The notes: generated by a model not told the origin, from the letters alone. 64,000 nt of DNA from Archangium lipolyticum (GCF_024623785.1 NZ_JANKBZ010000015.1:1-64000); one strand, 5' to 3'; positions 26,557 to 35,397 are shown, numbered from the stretch's first letter. Program-made: numbers and translations.

Positions 26557-28092
26557 TCAGCCGACCACACGGAACACCTCGCGCAGGGTCGTGGCCCCGG
26601 CCCGCGCCCGCTCCAGGCCCGCCGCGAGCAGCGGCACCATGCCCTCCTTCACGGCGGCATCGTGCGTCTGGGACGTGGGCACCTTGCTATTGATGCACTC
26701 GCGGATGGCCGGGGTGACGGTCAGCACCTCGTAGAGGGCGGTGCGTCCCAGGAAGCCCGAGCCGCCACACTTCGCGCACCCCGCCGCCCCGTAGAACGGG
26801 CCCGAGCTGGGCAGCCCCGCCGCGTTGAGCCGGAGGATCTCCTCGTGCTCGGGCTGGAAGGGCACCCGGCAATGCGGGCACAGCGTGCGCACCAGGCGCT
26901 GCGAGATGCTGGCCACCGACGCCGACGCGAGCAGGAAGGGCTCCACGCCCATCTCGATGAGCCGGTTGAAGACGCCCGCCGCCGAGTTCGCATGCACCGT
27001 CGTCAGCAGCAGGTGTCCGCTCAGTCCCGCCTGGATGGCCGTGCGCGCCGTCTCCGCGTCGCGAATCTCTCCCACCATGATGACGTTGGGGTCCTGCCGG
27101 AGCACGGACCGCAGGCCCTGGGCGAAGGTGAAGCCCTGCTCGGTGTTCACCTGCGTCTGGGAGAAGAGCGGCACATCGAACTCCACCGGATCCTCGATGG
27201 TGGCGATGCGCGTCATGTCGCCGCGCGTCCGCTTGATGTAGCCCAGCGAGGCGTACAGCGTCGTCGTCTTGCCGCTGCCCGTGGCACCCGCCACGAAGAT
27301 GACGCCCTGCGGCCGGTCCAGCACCCGCTGGTAGGGCCCGAGGATGGCCGGCGGGAAGCCCAGGTTGGACAGCTCCGGCAGCCGCACGCTGCTGCGCGCG
27401 ATGCGCAACGCCACGGACTCACCGTGGTTGGTGGGCAGCAGCGACACGCGGATGTCCGCGGGCCCCTCCGGCGTGCCGAAGGCGAAGTGCCCGTCCTGTG
27501 GCCGATCGCTCCGGAAGAGGACCACCTTGGCCAGCACCTTGAAGCGGTTGATGAGGCGCGGGTGGTGCTCGCGCGGAGTCATCATCACCTCCTCGAGCAC
27601 GCCGTGGATGCGGTACGCGATGCGCGTGCCCGTCTCCAGCGGGTGCACGTGCACGTCGCTCGCGCCGATGTTGATGGCTCCATCCATCAGCACGTCCACG
27701 AAGGCGATCATGTCCGGCTCGGAGCGGAAGATGTAGCCGCGCAGCGACTGCCGCACCTCCTCCAGCATCTCGCGCACCGCGGACGCCACGTCCGCGTCCA
27801 CCACCGCCAGCGGTGACAGGGACTGCCGTTGTGGCGGCGGACGCGCGGAGCGGCGGGCCTGGGACTCGACGAACGCCCCCGCCGTGCCCAGCGCGAGCGC
27901 CAGACCCACGCTGCCCAGGAAGGCCGGGGTGAGCGTGAGCCCGAGGAAGTAGAGCCCCACCCGGCGCGCGGCCTCCGCGTCCTCGAGGGGATTCTGGAAC
28001 AACCACAGGCCCACGCTGCCCAGGAGCAACAGCAGGGCCAGGACCCACGCCGCTCGAGCGGCTGTGCGCAACGGCTGGAGCATTCGGGCCAC
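26557..28092 (-). CDS. Membrane-anchored GspE/PilB-like secretion ATPase
   Basis: The product has 511 residues. The core matches type II secretion and type IV pilus ATPases: IGASDVHVHP at 142-151, Walker A GATGSGKT at 269-276, Asp box IATIEDPVE, Walker B NVIMVGEIRD, the His box TTVHANSA, and a four-Cys zinc site at C405/C408 and C439/C442. Unlike GspE or PilB, the N-terminal GspE-N domain is missing and two hydrophobic segments (about 14-32 and 46-74) take its place, so the ATPase would sit on the membrane itself. No other secretion genes are nearby except a PEGA protein 24 bp downstream. The start is GTG at 28092 or ATG at 28083. Confidence 0.88.
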   Translation of the reverse strand: MARMLQPLRTAARAAWVLALLLLLGSVGLWLFQNPLEDAEAARRVGLYFLGLTLTPAFLGSVGLALALGTAGAFVESQARRSARPPPQRQSLSPLAVVDADVASAVREMLEEVRQSLRGYIFRSEPDMIAFVDVLMDGAINIGASDVHVHPLETGTRIAYRIHGVLEEVMMTPREHHPRLINRFKVLAKVVLFRSDRPQDGHFAFGTPEGPADIRVSLLPTNHGESVALRIARSSVRLPELSNLGFPPAILGPYQRVLDRPQGVIFVAGATGSGKTTTLYASLGYIKRTRGDMTRIATIEDPVEFDVPLFSQTQVNTEQGFTFAQGLRSVLRQDPNVIMVGEIRDAETARTAIQAGLSGHLLLTTVHANSAAGVFNRLIEMGVEPFLLASASVASISQRLVRTLCPHCRVPFQPEHEEILRLNAAGLPSSGPFYGAAGCAKCGGSGFLGRTALYEVLTVTPAIRECINSKVPTSQTHDAAVKEGMVPLLAAGLERARAGATTLREVFRVVG

Positions 28093-28123
28093 GAGGCTAA
28101 CAGAACCCCGTGGCCCGTCACAT

Positions 28124-28155
28124 CCTCACCCCGTCCCCCGCCCGGGGGGAGCGGG
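28124..28155 (-). repeat. REP-like hairpin element between dnaJ and the ATPase gene
   Basis: Read on the minus strand, this is a G/C hairpin with CCCGCTCC and GGGGGACGGGG arms followed by TGAGG. It shares the hairpin plus CGGGGTGAGG tail with the element at 35349-35381. It directly follows the dnaJ stop and may also terminate transcription. Confidence 0.5.
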
Positions 28156-29286
28156 TCAGCCGAAGAGCTCGCGCACCTTGTCGAAGAAGTTCTTCGACTG
28201 CGGATGCGCATCCTCTCCACTCAGCTCGGCGAACTTCTCGAGCAGCTCGCGCTGCTTGCCCGACAGCCCCGTCGGCGTCTCCACGATGACGCGCACGTGC
28301 TGGTCCCCGCGCTGCCCGCTGTGCAGGTGCGGAATCCCCTTGCCCTTCAGCCGGAACACCTTCCCCGACTGCGTGCCCTCGGGCACCGTCATCTTCACCT
28401 TCCCGTCCAGCGTGGGCACGTCGATCTTCGCGCCCAGCGCCGCCTGCGTGAACGAGATGGGCACCTCGCAGAACACGTCGTAGTCCTCGCGCTGGAAGAG
28501 CGGGTGCTCGCGCACGATGACCGTCACGTACAGGTCGCCCGGAGGCCCGCCCCGGTCTCCCGGCTCACCCAGGCCGCCCAACCTCACCCGCGTGCCGTTG
28601 TCCACGCCCGCGGGGATGTTGACCTCGATGACCTCCTCGGAGGGCACCTTGCCCGAGCCCCGGCACTTGGCGCACGGGTCCGGCACCACCGCGCCCGTGC
28701 CGCCGCAGTCGCTGCACGGCCGGGACACCGCGAAGAAGCCCTGCGTGAAGCGCAGCTCGCCCGAGCCTCCGCACGTCCCGCACGCCTTCGGCCCCGCGCC
28801 GCTCTTGCTCCCCGAGCCGCTGCACGTCTCGCACTTCTTCGGCCTCGGAATCGGCACCTTCGGACGGCAGCCGAACGCCGCCTCCTCGAAGGAAATCTCC
28901 AGGTTGAAGCGCAGGTCCGCGCCCCGGTTGCTCGCCCGGCCGCGTCCACCCCTCCCACCGAAGATGTCCCCGAAAATCTCCCCGAAGATGTCGTTGATGT
29001 TGACACCCTGGAACCCGCCGAACGGATCTCCTCCCCCGGCCGCTCCGCCCACGCCCGCATGACCGAACCGGTCATACCGGGCCCGGCGATCCGGGTCGCT
29101 CAGCACCTCGTAGGCTTCCGAGGCCTCCTTGAACTTCTCCTCGGCCTCCTTGTTTCCGGGGTTCCGGTCCGGGTGGAACTGCAGGGCCACCTTGCGAAAG
29201 GCGCTTTTCAACTCCTGCGCCGAGACGTTCTTCTGGACGCCCAGTACCTCGTAGTAATCGCGTTTCTGGCCCGCCGCCGCTGGCAT
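28156..29286 (-). CDS. dnaJ: Chaperone protein DnaJ
   Basis: This 376-residue type I Hsp40 has a J domain with HPD at 38-40 (about 10-75), a Gly/Phe-rich linker (GGGDPFGGF, then [12 protein letters not shown]), and four zinc motifs [24 protein letters not shown] and CAKCRGSG. The substrate-binding C-terminal domains contain [21 protein letters not shown] and [19 protein letters not shown]. Length and order are standard. It stimulates DnaK ATPase and delivers unfolded clients. No dnaK or grpE is adjacent. A sigma-70-like promoter and a 14-bp palindrome precede it. Confidence 0.97.
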   Translation of the reverse strand: MPAAAGQKRDYYEVLGVQKNVSAQELKSAFRKVALQFHPDRNPGNKEAEEKFKEASEAYEVLSDPDRRARYDRFGHAGVGGAAGGGDPFGGFQGVNINDIFGEIFGDIFGGRGGRGRASNRGADLRFNLEISFEEAAFGCRPKVPIPRPKKCETCSGSGSKSGAGPKACGTCGGSGELRFTQGFFAVSRPCSDCGGTGAVVPDPCAKCRGSGKVPSEEVIEVNIPAGVDNGTRVRLGGLGEPGDRGGPPGDLYVTVIVREHPLFQREDYDVFCEVPISFTQAALGAKIDVPTLDGKVKMTVPEGTQSGKVFRLKGKGIPHLHSGQRGDQHVRVIVETPTGLSGKQRELLEKFAELSGEDAHPQSKNFFDKVRELFG

Positions 29287-29316
29287 TGCGTCAAACCCCT
29301 GGAATTATTGGACTTT

Positions 29317-29330
29317 CTACGCGCGCGTAG
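29317..29330. promoter_or_regulatory. Perfect 14-bp palindrome in dnaJ leader
   Basis: CTACGCGCGCGTAG is fully self-complementary and lies about 5 bp downstream of the start site expected from the -10 at 29342-29347. It is a candidate repressor operator. Confidence 0.4.
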
Positions 29331-29341
29331 TCTTCGAAGTC

Positions 29342-29369
29342 ACTATAACGCAGGCGAGAGGTCCGGCAA
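29342..29369 (-). promoter_or_regulatory. Sigma-70-like promoter for dnaJ
   Basis: On the minus strand TTGCCG and TATAGT are separated by 16 bp, with the expected start site near 29335, about 50 bp before the dnaJ ATG. No CIRCE element was seen. Confidence 0.45.
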
Positions 29370-29427
29370 TCCGGGCCCGCCCCGACCGATGGGGCGGACC
29401 CTCGGGTTCACGCGCGAAACGTCCGGC

Positions 29428-29871
29428 TCAGACAGTCCAGACCCGGTTGGCCGTCAGCTCCATGCGAGCGAGCCGCCGCTTGAGCACCGGATCCACCGCC
29501 CCCCGAGGGGCCCACTTGGGGACCACGAAGTGAAGCTCCGCGTTGTAGAGCTTCGCCGCGCTGGACAGCAGGCTCCAGCGGTTCTCCGTTGTGGGGTCCT
29601 CCACCATGCCCGGTGTGACGATCTCCAGGATGATGGGGGTGCGCGCCGAGTCGGACTGTCGGCAGGTGAAGTCCGGCCGATGATCCTCGATGGTGCCCGA
29701 GAGGATGGGCGGTGGCATGAAGCCGGGCAACCGGGCCTTGATGTCCGTGCAGCCGATGGTGCGAAAGTACTCCGCCATCAGCCACAGGAGCCGACGACGC
29801 TCTTCGTTATCGACCACGGGCTCACAGCCCGGACTGAACAGCGTCTCTTTCCCAGTGTTGTTGGTGTCCAT
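29428..29871 (-). CDS. Hypothetical protein, possible nuclease-like fold (147 aa)
   Basis: This is a soluble protein with no signal or membrane helix. The order is helix (ERRRLLWLMAEYF), loop, then a PDF-x-C strand near 68-71 and an IILEIVTPG strand near 82-90, then alternating helix and strand (AELHFVVPKW). The Asp...Glu pair on successive strands resembles the core of PD-(D/E)xK-like proteins, but the lysine is not in place, so this is only a fold hint. The ATG at 29871 is chosen by coding pattern; upstream sequence in the same frame looks non-coding. It lies behind dnaJ's promoter region on the same strand. The function is unknown. Confidence 0.6.
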   Translation of the reverse strand: MDTNNTGKETLFSPGCEPVVDNEERRRLLWLMAEYFRTIGCTDIKARLPGFMPPPILSGTIEDHRPDFTCRQSDSARTPIILEIVTPGMVEDPTTENRWSLLSSAAKLYNAELHFVVPKWAPRGAVDPVLKRRLARMELTANRVWTV

Positions 29872-30029
29872 GGCTAGCGAAAAGCTGTCCGCCCCTTCCC
29901 GGCGGAGCAATGAAAGGGCCAACCCGGATTGAGTGCCGGGCCGCAGGGCGGGCGGGGAGGCACCCCTGGCACTGTCGAACAGCGGGCTTTGCCCACCAGC
30001 GGACAGGATGCGAGAGTGCGCGCTCTTCC

Positions 30030-31793
30030 GTGGCCCCCCGTCCTTCTCCACACGTCTACCGCCGCCTGCTGAGCTACCTCCGGCCCTACCGGGGCCTGCT
30101 GCTCGCGGGCCTGGGCGCCTCGCTCGTCGCCGCCGCCGCCACCTCCGCCTACGCCTGGCTCGTGGGGCCGCTGCTGCGCGCCGTCCTCACCGGCGCCCCC
30201 GTGGAGCTCGCGGGGATGACCCTGCCCGGAGAGCGCATGCTGCGCGTGCTCCCCCTGATGGTGGTGGGCGTGGCGGTGGTGAAGGCGTCGGCCAGCTTCC
30301 TCCAGGGCGGGTGGATGCAGCGGCTGGGCCAGCGGGTGATGGCGGACCTGCGCGGCTTCCTCTACTCGCGGCTGCTCGCCCAGCCCCCGGCCTTCTTCGA
30401 GCAGCGGCACTCGGGCGAGCTCCTCACCCGCTTCACCGCGGACGTGCCGCTGGTGGAGTTCTCCGTCACCCAGGCGCTCTCCTCCTATCTGAAGGACGGG
30501 CTTCAAATCCTGGCGCTGCTCACCGCCTGCTTCCTCATCGACGCGAAGCTCTTCCTCCTCACCTTCGTGGTGATGCCCCTCACGGTGCTGCCCGTGCGCA
30601 GCTTCGCGCGCTCGCTCAAGAAGGTGGCCAACCGCTCGCAGAACAGCCTCGGCGCGCTCACCGCCCTCACCGCGGAGCAGCTGCAGGCCCTGCCCGTGGT
30701 GCAGGCCCATGACGGCGCGCCCCGGGCCCTGAAGGACTTCGAGGCCGAGTCGGAGCGCTACCTCGGGGAGATGCGCCGCTCGCTCTTCCTGCGCGGCGCC
30801 TACAGCCCCACGGTGGAGGTGATGGGGATTCTCGGCGTGGCGCTGGCGGTGGCCTGGGGGGCGCGCGCGGTGGCGGCGGACCCGGCGCTCTCCGGCCGGC
30901 TGCTCTCCTTCATCGCCTCCGTGCTCCTCCTCTATCAGCCGGTGAAGTCGCTCAGCGGCACGCTCTCCCAGGTGCTCACGGGCCTGGTGGCCGCCGAGCG
31001 GCTCTTCACCCTGGCGGACTCGCCGGTGCCGCCGGACGAAGGCGCGCAGGCCGCGCCCCTGGGCCGCGCGCTGACGTTGGAGGGGGTGCGCGCCACCTAC
31101 ACGGACGGCCGCGAGGCGCTGCGCGGGGTGGACCTCACCGTGCCAGCGGGCACCCGGGTGGCGCTGGTGGGAGCCTCGGGCGCGGGCAAGACGACGCTCT
31201 TCTCCGTCCTGCTGGGCTTCCTGGCTCCGAGCGGCGGCACGGTGCGCTGGGACGGTACGCCCCTGTCCCAGCTCAAGCCCTCCAGCGTGCGCGCCCAGAT
31301 GGCGTGGGTGCCCCAGGAGCCGGTGCTCTTCTCCGGCAGCGTGCGGCACAACCTGCTGCTGGGCCGGCCCGAGGCCACCGACGCCGAGCTGTGGGAGGCG
31401 CTGCGGCTGGCCCACGCGGAGGACTTCGTTCGGGCCCTGCCCGGCGGCATGGACGAGCCGGTGGGCGAGCGCGGTGCGCGCCTGTCCGGCGGACAACGGC
31501 AGCGGCTCGTCCTGGCGCGGGCCTTCCTGCGCCAGCCCTCGGTGCTGCTGCTGGACGAGCCCACCAGCGCCCTGGATGCCCAGAGCGAGGCCGCAGTGGG
31601 CGCGGGGCTGGCGGCGCTGATGAAGGGCCGCACGGTGCTCGTCATCGCCCACCGCCTGTCCACCGTGCGGGACGCCGACCTCATCGTCGTCCTGGACGCC
31701 GGCCAGGTGGTGGAGGCCGGCACCCACGACGAGCTTGTCGCCAAAGGTGGGCGCTACACCCGCCTCCTGGGTGAAGGCGCTGTCGCCGCCTGA
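30030..31793 (+). CDS. MsbA-like ABC exporter half-transporter
   Basis: This protein of about 587 residues has an N-terminal six-helix ABC membrane domain (first helices at about 20-45 and 70-90) and a C-terminal ATPase. Walker A GASGAGKTT lies near 381-389, followed by the Q-loop region MAWVPQEPVLFSG, the signature LSGGQRQR, Walker B VLLLDEPTSALD and the H-loop VIAHRLST. Its size and the short N-terminus fit MsbA/lipid-flippase-type homodimeric exporters, although drug or peptide exporters share this plan. The GTG at 30030 gives the usual length; in-frame starts further upstream would add an arginine-rich, implausible extension. No periplasmic-adaptor partner is adjacent. Confidence 0.9.
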   Translation: MAPRPSPHVYRRLLSYLRPYRGLLLAGLGASLVAAAATSAYAWLVGPLLRAVLTGAPVELAGMTLPGERMLRVLPLMVVGVAVVKASASFLQGGWMQRLGQRVMADLRGFLYSRLLAQPPAFFEQRHSGELLTRFTADVPLVEFSVTQALSSYLKDGLQILALLTACFLIDAKLFLLTFVVMPLTVLPVRSFARSLKKVANRSQNSLGALTALTAEQLQALPVVQAHDGAPRALKDFEAESERYLGEMRRSLFLRGAYSPTVEVMGILGVALAVAWGARAVAADPALSGRLLSFIASVLLLYQPVKSLSGTLSQVLTGLVAAERLFTLADSPVPPDEGAQAAPLGRALTLEGVRATYTDGREALRGVDLTVPAGTRVALVGASGAGKTTLFSVLLGFLAPSGGTVRWDGTPLSQLKPSSVRAQMAWVPQEPVLFSGSVRHNLLLGRPEATDAELWEALRLAHAEDFVRALPGGMDEPVGERGARLSGGQRQRLVLARAFLRQPSVLLLDEPTSALDAQSEAAVGAGLAALMKGRTVLVIAHRLSTVRDADLIVVLDAGQVVEAGTHDELVAKGGRYTRLLGEGAVAA

Positions 31794-31913
31794 TAGCGGA
31801 CATGGCCGTCCGCCCTCCTGTCAGCGCTTCAACCCAACGCTCCGTGGATTCGTTCACGGCCAGGCAGGAAAAACGGATTCTTGCCCCAATTCTGGAATTC
31901 CGAGCGGGTGCTG

Positions 31914-31919
31914 TATAAT
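31914..31919 (+). promoter_or_regulatory. Near-consensus -10 box (TATAAT) next to start codon
   Basis: TATAAT ends 8 bp before the ATG at 31928, so transcription would start at or 1-2 bases before the start codon. No good -35 is seen at 17 bp. Confidence 0.4.
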
Positions 31920-31927
31920 CTTGAAGT

Positions 31928-32890
31928 ATGTTGGTCCCCGCAAAGCTGAACACCGTGTCTGGCCTGCTCGTCGCCGCGCTTCCGGCGGTGGCGGTGGTGG
32001 GCTTCGGTTCCGCCCTCGTGTCGTTCGTCGGTGGCCGCACCGAGGTGTGGCGCATGGCGGACACAGCGGGGCCCTACAGCTTGTTGATGGCGGCGGCGGT
32101 GCTGGGAGTGATGGTCGTGCTCTCGATGCTGCTGAGCATGGGCCTGACGGGGCGGCACGCGCCGCTGGTGGTGCTGGTGGGCATCGCCATGCTGCCGTGG
32201 TTCCTGGGCATCGCCGGCACGGACGAGGCGATGGAGCGGGTGCTGGCGGCGCTGCCGGACGTGGGCAGCGGAGACGCGCTGGGCGTGCTGGTGGCGGGCA
32301 CCGGCGAGGCCATGGTGACGCGGCTGATGGGCGCGTGGGCGAGCGCGGCGCTGCTGGTGGGGGTGGCGGTGGGGCTGGTGCTGCTGCGCGGGCGGGCGAC
32401 GCTGGTGGGCGAGGGCACCGGACAGCTGCTGGGCGCCGCGCTGAGCCTGGTACTGGGGAGCATCGCGCTGCTGGTGGCGCTCGAGGCGCACCAGCTCTTC
32501 CAGATGCTCACGACGCTCGCCACGCAGTCCGCGGAGGCCCGCGCCGGGTTCATCACCTCGGGCACCGAGCGGCTCGCGGACCTGCACCAGCTGCGCTGGG
32601 CCGCGCTGGGGCTCCTGGCCGTCCTGGCGCTCTCGCTCGTGTCCTGGCAGTTCTACCTGCGCCCCCAGGCCGTCTCCCAGTGGGCGGGCAGCCTCGTGCT
32701 CGCGGGGCTCTCGGCCGCCGTGCTGCTGCTGGACGCGCGCCCGCTGGAGCTGGCCGCCCAGGGCGCCCGGGACGCCGGTCTGTCGCGCACCCTTCTTCCC
32801 TTGCTGGTGAGCAGCGGCGCGTCGAACGCGCTCGGCACCCTGCCCGCCAGCAACCTGTCGTCGCTCGGGGGCATCCGGTCCGCGCGGTGA
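31928..32890 (+). CDS. Polytopic membrane protein of unknown function
   Basis: The product has 320 residues with about seven to eight hydrophobic segments: about 8-33, 48-72, 80-97, 135-160, 167-190, 220-243 and 250-275. They are separated by short loops and one acidic stretch. The segments are rich in Gly, Ala, Val and Leu, without charged residues that would suggest a transporter site. No motif of a known transporter, rhomboid or sensor is visible. It stands alone between an ABC exporter and a convergent tail-anchored protein. The start at 31928 sits immediately after a TATAAT box and lacks a clear ribosome site, which suggests a leaderless message. Confidence 0.75.
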   Translation: MLVPAKLNTVSGLLVAALPAVAVVGFGSALVSFVGGRTEVWRMADTAGPYSLLMAAAVLGVMVVLSMLLSMGLTGRHAPLVVLVGIAMLPWFLGIAGTDEAMERVLAALPDVGSGDALGVLVAGTGEAMVTRLMGAWASAALLVGVAVGLVLLRGRATLVGEGTGQLLGAALSLVLGSIALLVALEAHQLFQMLTTLATQSAEARAGFITSGTERLADLHQLRWAALGLLAVLALSLVSWQFYLRPQAVSQWAGSLVLAGLSAAVLLLDARPLELAAQGARDAGLSRTLLPLLVSSGASNALGTLPASNLSSLGGIRSAR

Positions 32891-32920
32891 GCTCGCGGCC
32901 CACCCGGGCCGCCGTGGTGC

Positions 32921-33565
32921 TCAGATGAGCCAGAGGAGCAGCGCCACGCCCAGCACGAGCCCCAGCCCGAGGACGATGAGCATCGTCAGGCCCTCCGTCT
33001 TCTGCCTGCGCAGCATGACGGGGTCGACGAGCGGAATCTCCGGGAGCCGGATGGGGGTGGGGGGGGACGGCACGGCGGAAGGAGCCGGAGCGTGAGCCTG
33101 GGTTGCAGACACGGAGGGCGCGGCGGGCGCGGGCGCGGCGGCACTGGCGCCCCCGGCGAGCACGAGTCCCTGGCGCGCGAGCGCGAGCACCCGCTGGATG
33201 TGTTGGATGTAGCGATCCTCACCCTGGTAGCCCTCGAGGGCGAGGGCGGCGCGGAGCAACCGGGCGGGGACGGGCTCGGCATCCGGGTGGACGACACTGG
33301 CCGCGGCGCGCGCGGCCCCATCCTGCTCCACCCGTCCGGTGCGCAGGCCCACACCGCTCATCCACACGCAGTGCTCACCCAGCAGCGTCAACTCCTGGCG
33401 CTGCACCTTCCCCTCGCTGTCCACGAAGGAGAGCAGCTCCGCGCCCTGGGGCGACAGGTGCCACACGGAGCGCTGTCCGCCGTCTCCAGGAGGTCCCTCC
33501 ACCGGGCGCGCCTGGTACAGCGCCAGGACGGCGGCCTTCAATCTCTCCGAGGACGATTCGCTCAT
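32921..33565 (-). CDS. Tail-anchored membrane protein of unknown function
   Basis: This 214-residue protein has a soluble N-terminal domain (about 1-130: SERLKAAVLALYQ, then a beta-rich portion with VWHLSPQGAELLSF, then helices). A Pro/Ala-rich linker leads to a single C-terminal helix ending the chain (LIVLGLGLVLGVALLLWLI). There is no signal peptide, so the bulk should face the cytosol. Kinase, receiver and FHA motifs are absent. The gene converges with the polytopic membrane protein gene, leaving 30 bp between stops. No family recognised. Confidence 0.7.
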   Translation of the reverse strand: MSESSSERLKAAVLALYQARPVEGPPGDGGQRSVWHLSPQGAELLSFVDSEGKVQRQELTLLGEHCVWMSGVGLRTGRVEQDGAARAAASVVHPDAEPVPARLLRAALALEGYQGEDRYIQHIQRVLALARQGLVLAGGASAAAPAPAAPSVSATQAHAPAPSAVPSPPTPIRLPEIPLVDPVMLRRQKTEGLTMLIVLGLGLVLGVALLLWLI

Positions 33566-33702
33566 GGACGGGGCGGCAGCCTAGGGTGGGATGGACGGAA
33601 ACGGAAGGCCATGCATGCCTCTGACTCCCTGCCTGGTCTTCCCGGGGCGGCCCGGGCCATGGCCGGGGAGCATTCCTATGGTTGCCCTGGAGGAACCCAC
33701 AC

Positions 33703-33927
33703 ATGGCAATCAACCTGCCCGACGAACCCATCCAGACGCCCTTCGTGGCGCCCGCCAACCGCACGGAGGTGACGGGCGAGCCGGAGCGCCAGGGGTCGGG
33801 TTACGACCCGCGCTACCCGGACGTGAGCTGGGACGGCACGGCCCAGCACGGTGGCGGCCACGTCCCGGAGGACTACGAATGGCCCAGCAACCCCAAGCAG
33901 CACCAGGACGATCTGATGGGCGAGTAG
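33703..33927 (+). CDS. Small hypothetical protein (74 aa)
   Basis: This is a short, polar, Pro/Asp/Gly-rich protein with sequences like GYDPRYPDVSWDG and PEDYEWPSNP. It has no cysteine, signal or membrane helix and is probably unstructured. The ATG at 33703 has a GGAGG ribosome site 9 bases upstream. It is preceded by a divergent gene and followed by two more unknown genes on the same strand. No family recognised. Confidence 0.55.
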   Translation: MAINLPDEPIQTPFVAPANRTEVTGEPERQGSGYDPRYPDVSWDGTAQHGGGHVPEDYEWPSNPKQHQDDLMGE

Positions 33928-33988
33928 TGGAAGAGGCCGTACGGAGTCACGTGCCTCCCCGCCGTCCGGGCGCTACGGTGTGCACCTC

Positions 33989-34753
33989 ATGAGTCGCTCC
34001 CGTTCCAAGCGAATGGATTTCGTCCACCACTTCGAGGGCGCGCAGGTGCTCGACGGGCTGCTGGAGCTCGCGGGCACGCCGCACGACAGCCTCACGGTGT
34101 TGGCGCACATGCGGCAGGCCCACACGGAGGGGCGCCCCTCGGGGGACGCCATCTCCGGCCTCTTCGAGCGCGAGCCGCGCTTCGAGTCCCCGGAGCTGGC
34201 GCGCCGGCTCTTCCAGAACCTGCTGGGCCTGTGGGACCTGGTGGAGGAAGGCAAGCCGGTGCGGCTGGAGGAGGAGCCTCGGGCGCCGAGGCCGAAGAAG
34301 CAGAAGACGGAGGCGCCCAGGCCGTTCGCCCCGGGGGAGCCGGACACGGCATTCGTGGAGGCGGCCTGGCGTTATCTGGAGGACGACGAGCGGGGGCGGA
34401 CGCGGCTGCACGATGCGTTCGAAAACAAGCAGGACGCGCTGCTGGGTGCCCTTGACGGGGCGGGGCTCACGGACGAAGGATATGCCGTTGCCCGCCACCT
34501 GCTTTTCGAGCTGCATGCCATGCTGGAGCTCGGTTGGCCGCAGGGGTTGGCGAGCGTGGCCGCCAGGGCGATGGAAGAGCCGGGCACGGAGACTCCGCCA
34601 GTGCCCGCGGCCCTCACCGCGTACGCGGACGAGGCGCTGTTCGAGGCGGAGCAGGACGAGGAGCATCCCCTGACACCCGAGGAGCTGACGAAGGTCCGCA
34701 CCCTGGTGAAGCGCGGCACGGTGGCGCTGTGGAGTGCTCGGAAGGGAAAGTGA
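33989..34753 (+). CDS. Hypothetical cytosolic protein (254 aa)
   Basis: This is a helix-rich, charged soluble protein. An N-terminal helical half (FEGAQVLDGLLEL, ARRLFQNLLGLWDLVEEG) and a C-terminal helical half (FVEAAWRYLEDDERG, ARHLLFELHAMLELG) are joined by a Lys/Pro-rich linker (PRPKKQKTEAPRP). No enzyme motif is visible. The start is ATG 33989; GTG 33980 is also possible, and neither has a clear ribosome site. The next gene starts 4 bases after its stop, so the two form an operon. Confidence 0.65.
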   Translation: MSRSRSKRMDFVHHFEGAQVLDGLLELAGTPHDSLTVLAHMRQAHTEGRPSGDAISGLFEREPRFESPELARRLFQNLLGLWDLVEEGKPVRLEEEPRAPRPKKQKTEAPRPFAPGEPDTAFVEAAWRYLEDDERGRTRLHDAFENKQDALLGALDGAGLTDEGYAVARHLLFELHAMLELGWPQGLASVAARAMEEPGTETPPVPAALTAYADEALFEAEQDEEHPLTPEELTKVRTLVKRGTVALWSARKGK

Positions 34754-34756
34754 AGA

Positions 34757-35329
34757 ATGGCACGTGACAAAGACGACGATCGAGGCGGCGGGGGCTTCTC
34801 CGGCAAGCGGACGAAGTCGTGGCGGGAGATCGACGCGTCGCGAGGCAAGGGCCGCGGTCACACGTCCCGGCAGGACGATCCGGCGCAGCAGCGAATCGAG
34901 CGCAGCGCGTCCTACCAGAAGTACAAGGCGGCGGCGGACGCGCTCTTCACGGGGGGAGAGCTGCCGGAGGGTCTGGCGAAGACGTTCGACCCGGAGGGCA
35001 AGCGCAAGGCGCAGAAGCAGGCCATGCAGAAGCTGATGGAGTCCGCGGAGGATCCGCGGGCCTGGGCGCAGGGCGTGCTGGACTACCTGGAGAAGTACCC
35101 CGAGCTGCCGGAGGACCCCTACTTCCTCGACAGCCTGTTGGGGCATCCACGGGAGCGCATCGTGGACAAGGCGCTGGCGAGGCTGGAGGGATTGGAGGCG
35201 GAGGGCAAGCTGGTGAAGACGAAGGTGCCCAAGAGCCTGGATCAGCGGCTCAAGGGAATCGAGCTGACGAGCCTGGACCCGGACATGCAGGGGAGGGCGA
35301 AGACCCTGAGAGAAAAGCTGCGAGTCTGA
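34757..35329 (+). CDS. Hypothetical charged protein (190 aa)
   Basis: The first 60 residues are basic, Gly/Asp/Arg-rich and likely disordered. The remainder is helical with Lys/Glu repeats (KRKAQKQAMQKLMESAEDP, ERIVDKALARLEGLEAEG). No cysteine, membrane segment or catalytic motif is seen; the basic N-terminus could contact nucleic acid or ribosomes. It is coupled to the preceding gene (3-base gap) and has a GGAAGGG-type ribosome site inside that gene's end. A REP-like hairpin follows its stop. Confidence 0.65.
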   Translation: MARDKDDDRGGGGFSGKRTKSWREIDASRGKGRGHTSRQDDPAQQRIERSASYQKYKAAADALFTGGELPEGLAKTFDPEGKRKAQKQAMQKLMESAEDPRAWAQGVLDYLEKYPELPEDPYFLDSLLGHPRERIVDKALARLEGLEAEGKLVKTKVPKSLDQRLKGIELTSLDPDMQGRAKTLREKLRV

Positions 35330-35348
35330 TTCCGCCTGCCCATCTCCT

Positions 35349-35381
35349 CCCTCTCCCTCTGGGAGAGGGTCGGGGTGAGGG
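35349..35381 (+). repeat. REP-like hairpin element
   Basis: CCCTCTCCC, a TCT loop, GGGAGAGGG, then TCGGGGTGAGGG. It resembles a mobile intergenic element common in high-GC bacterial genomes and the one at 28124-28155. It lies between two convergent genes and may act as a terminator. Confidence 0.55.
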
Positions 35382-35397
35382 TATACGCCCCCGTGCG

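Noticed and set aside
26557-28092. Part of a type II secretion or type IV pilus operon
   Set aside because: No pilin, platform, secretin or prepilin peptidase gene is adjacent; only the PEGA gene accompanies it.
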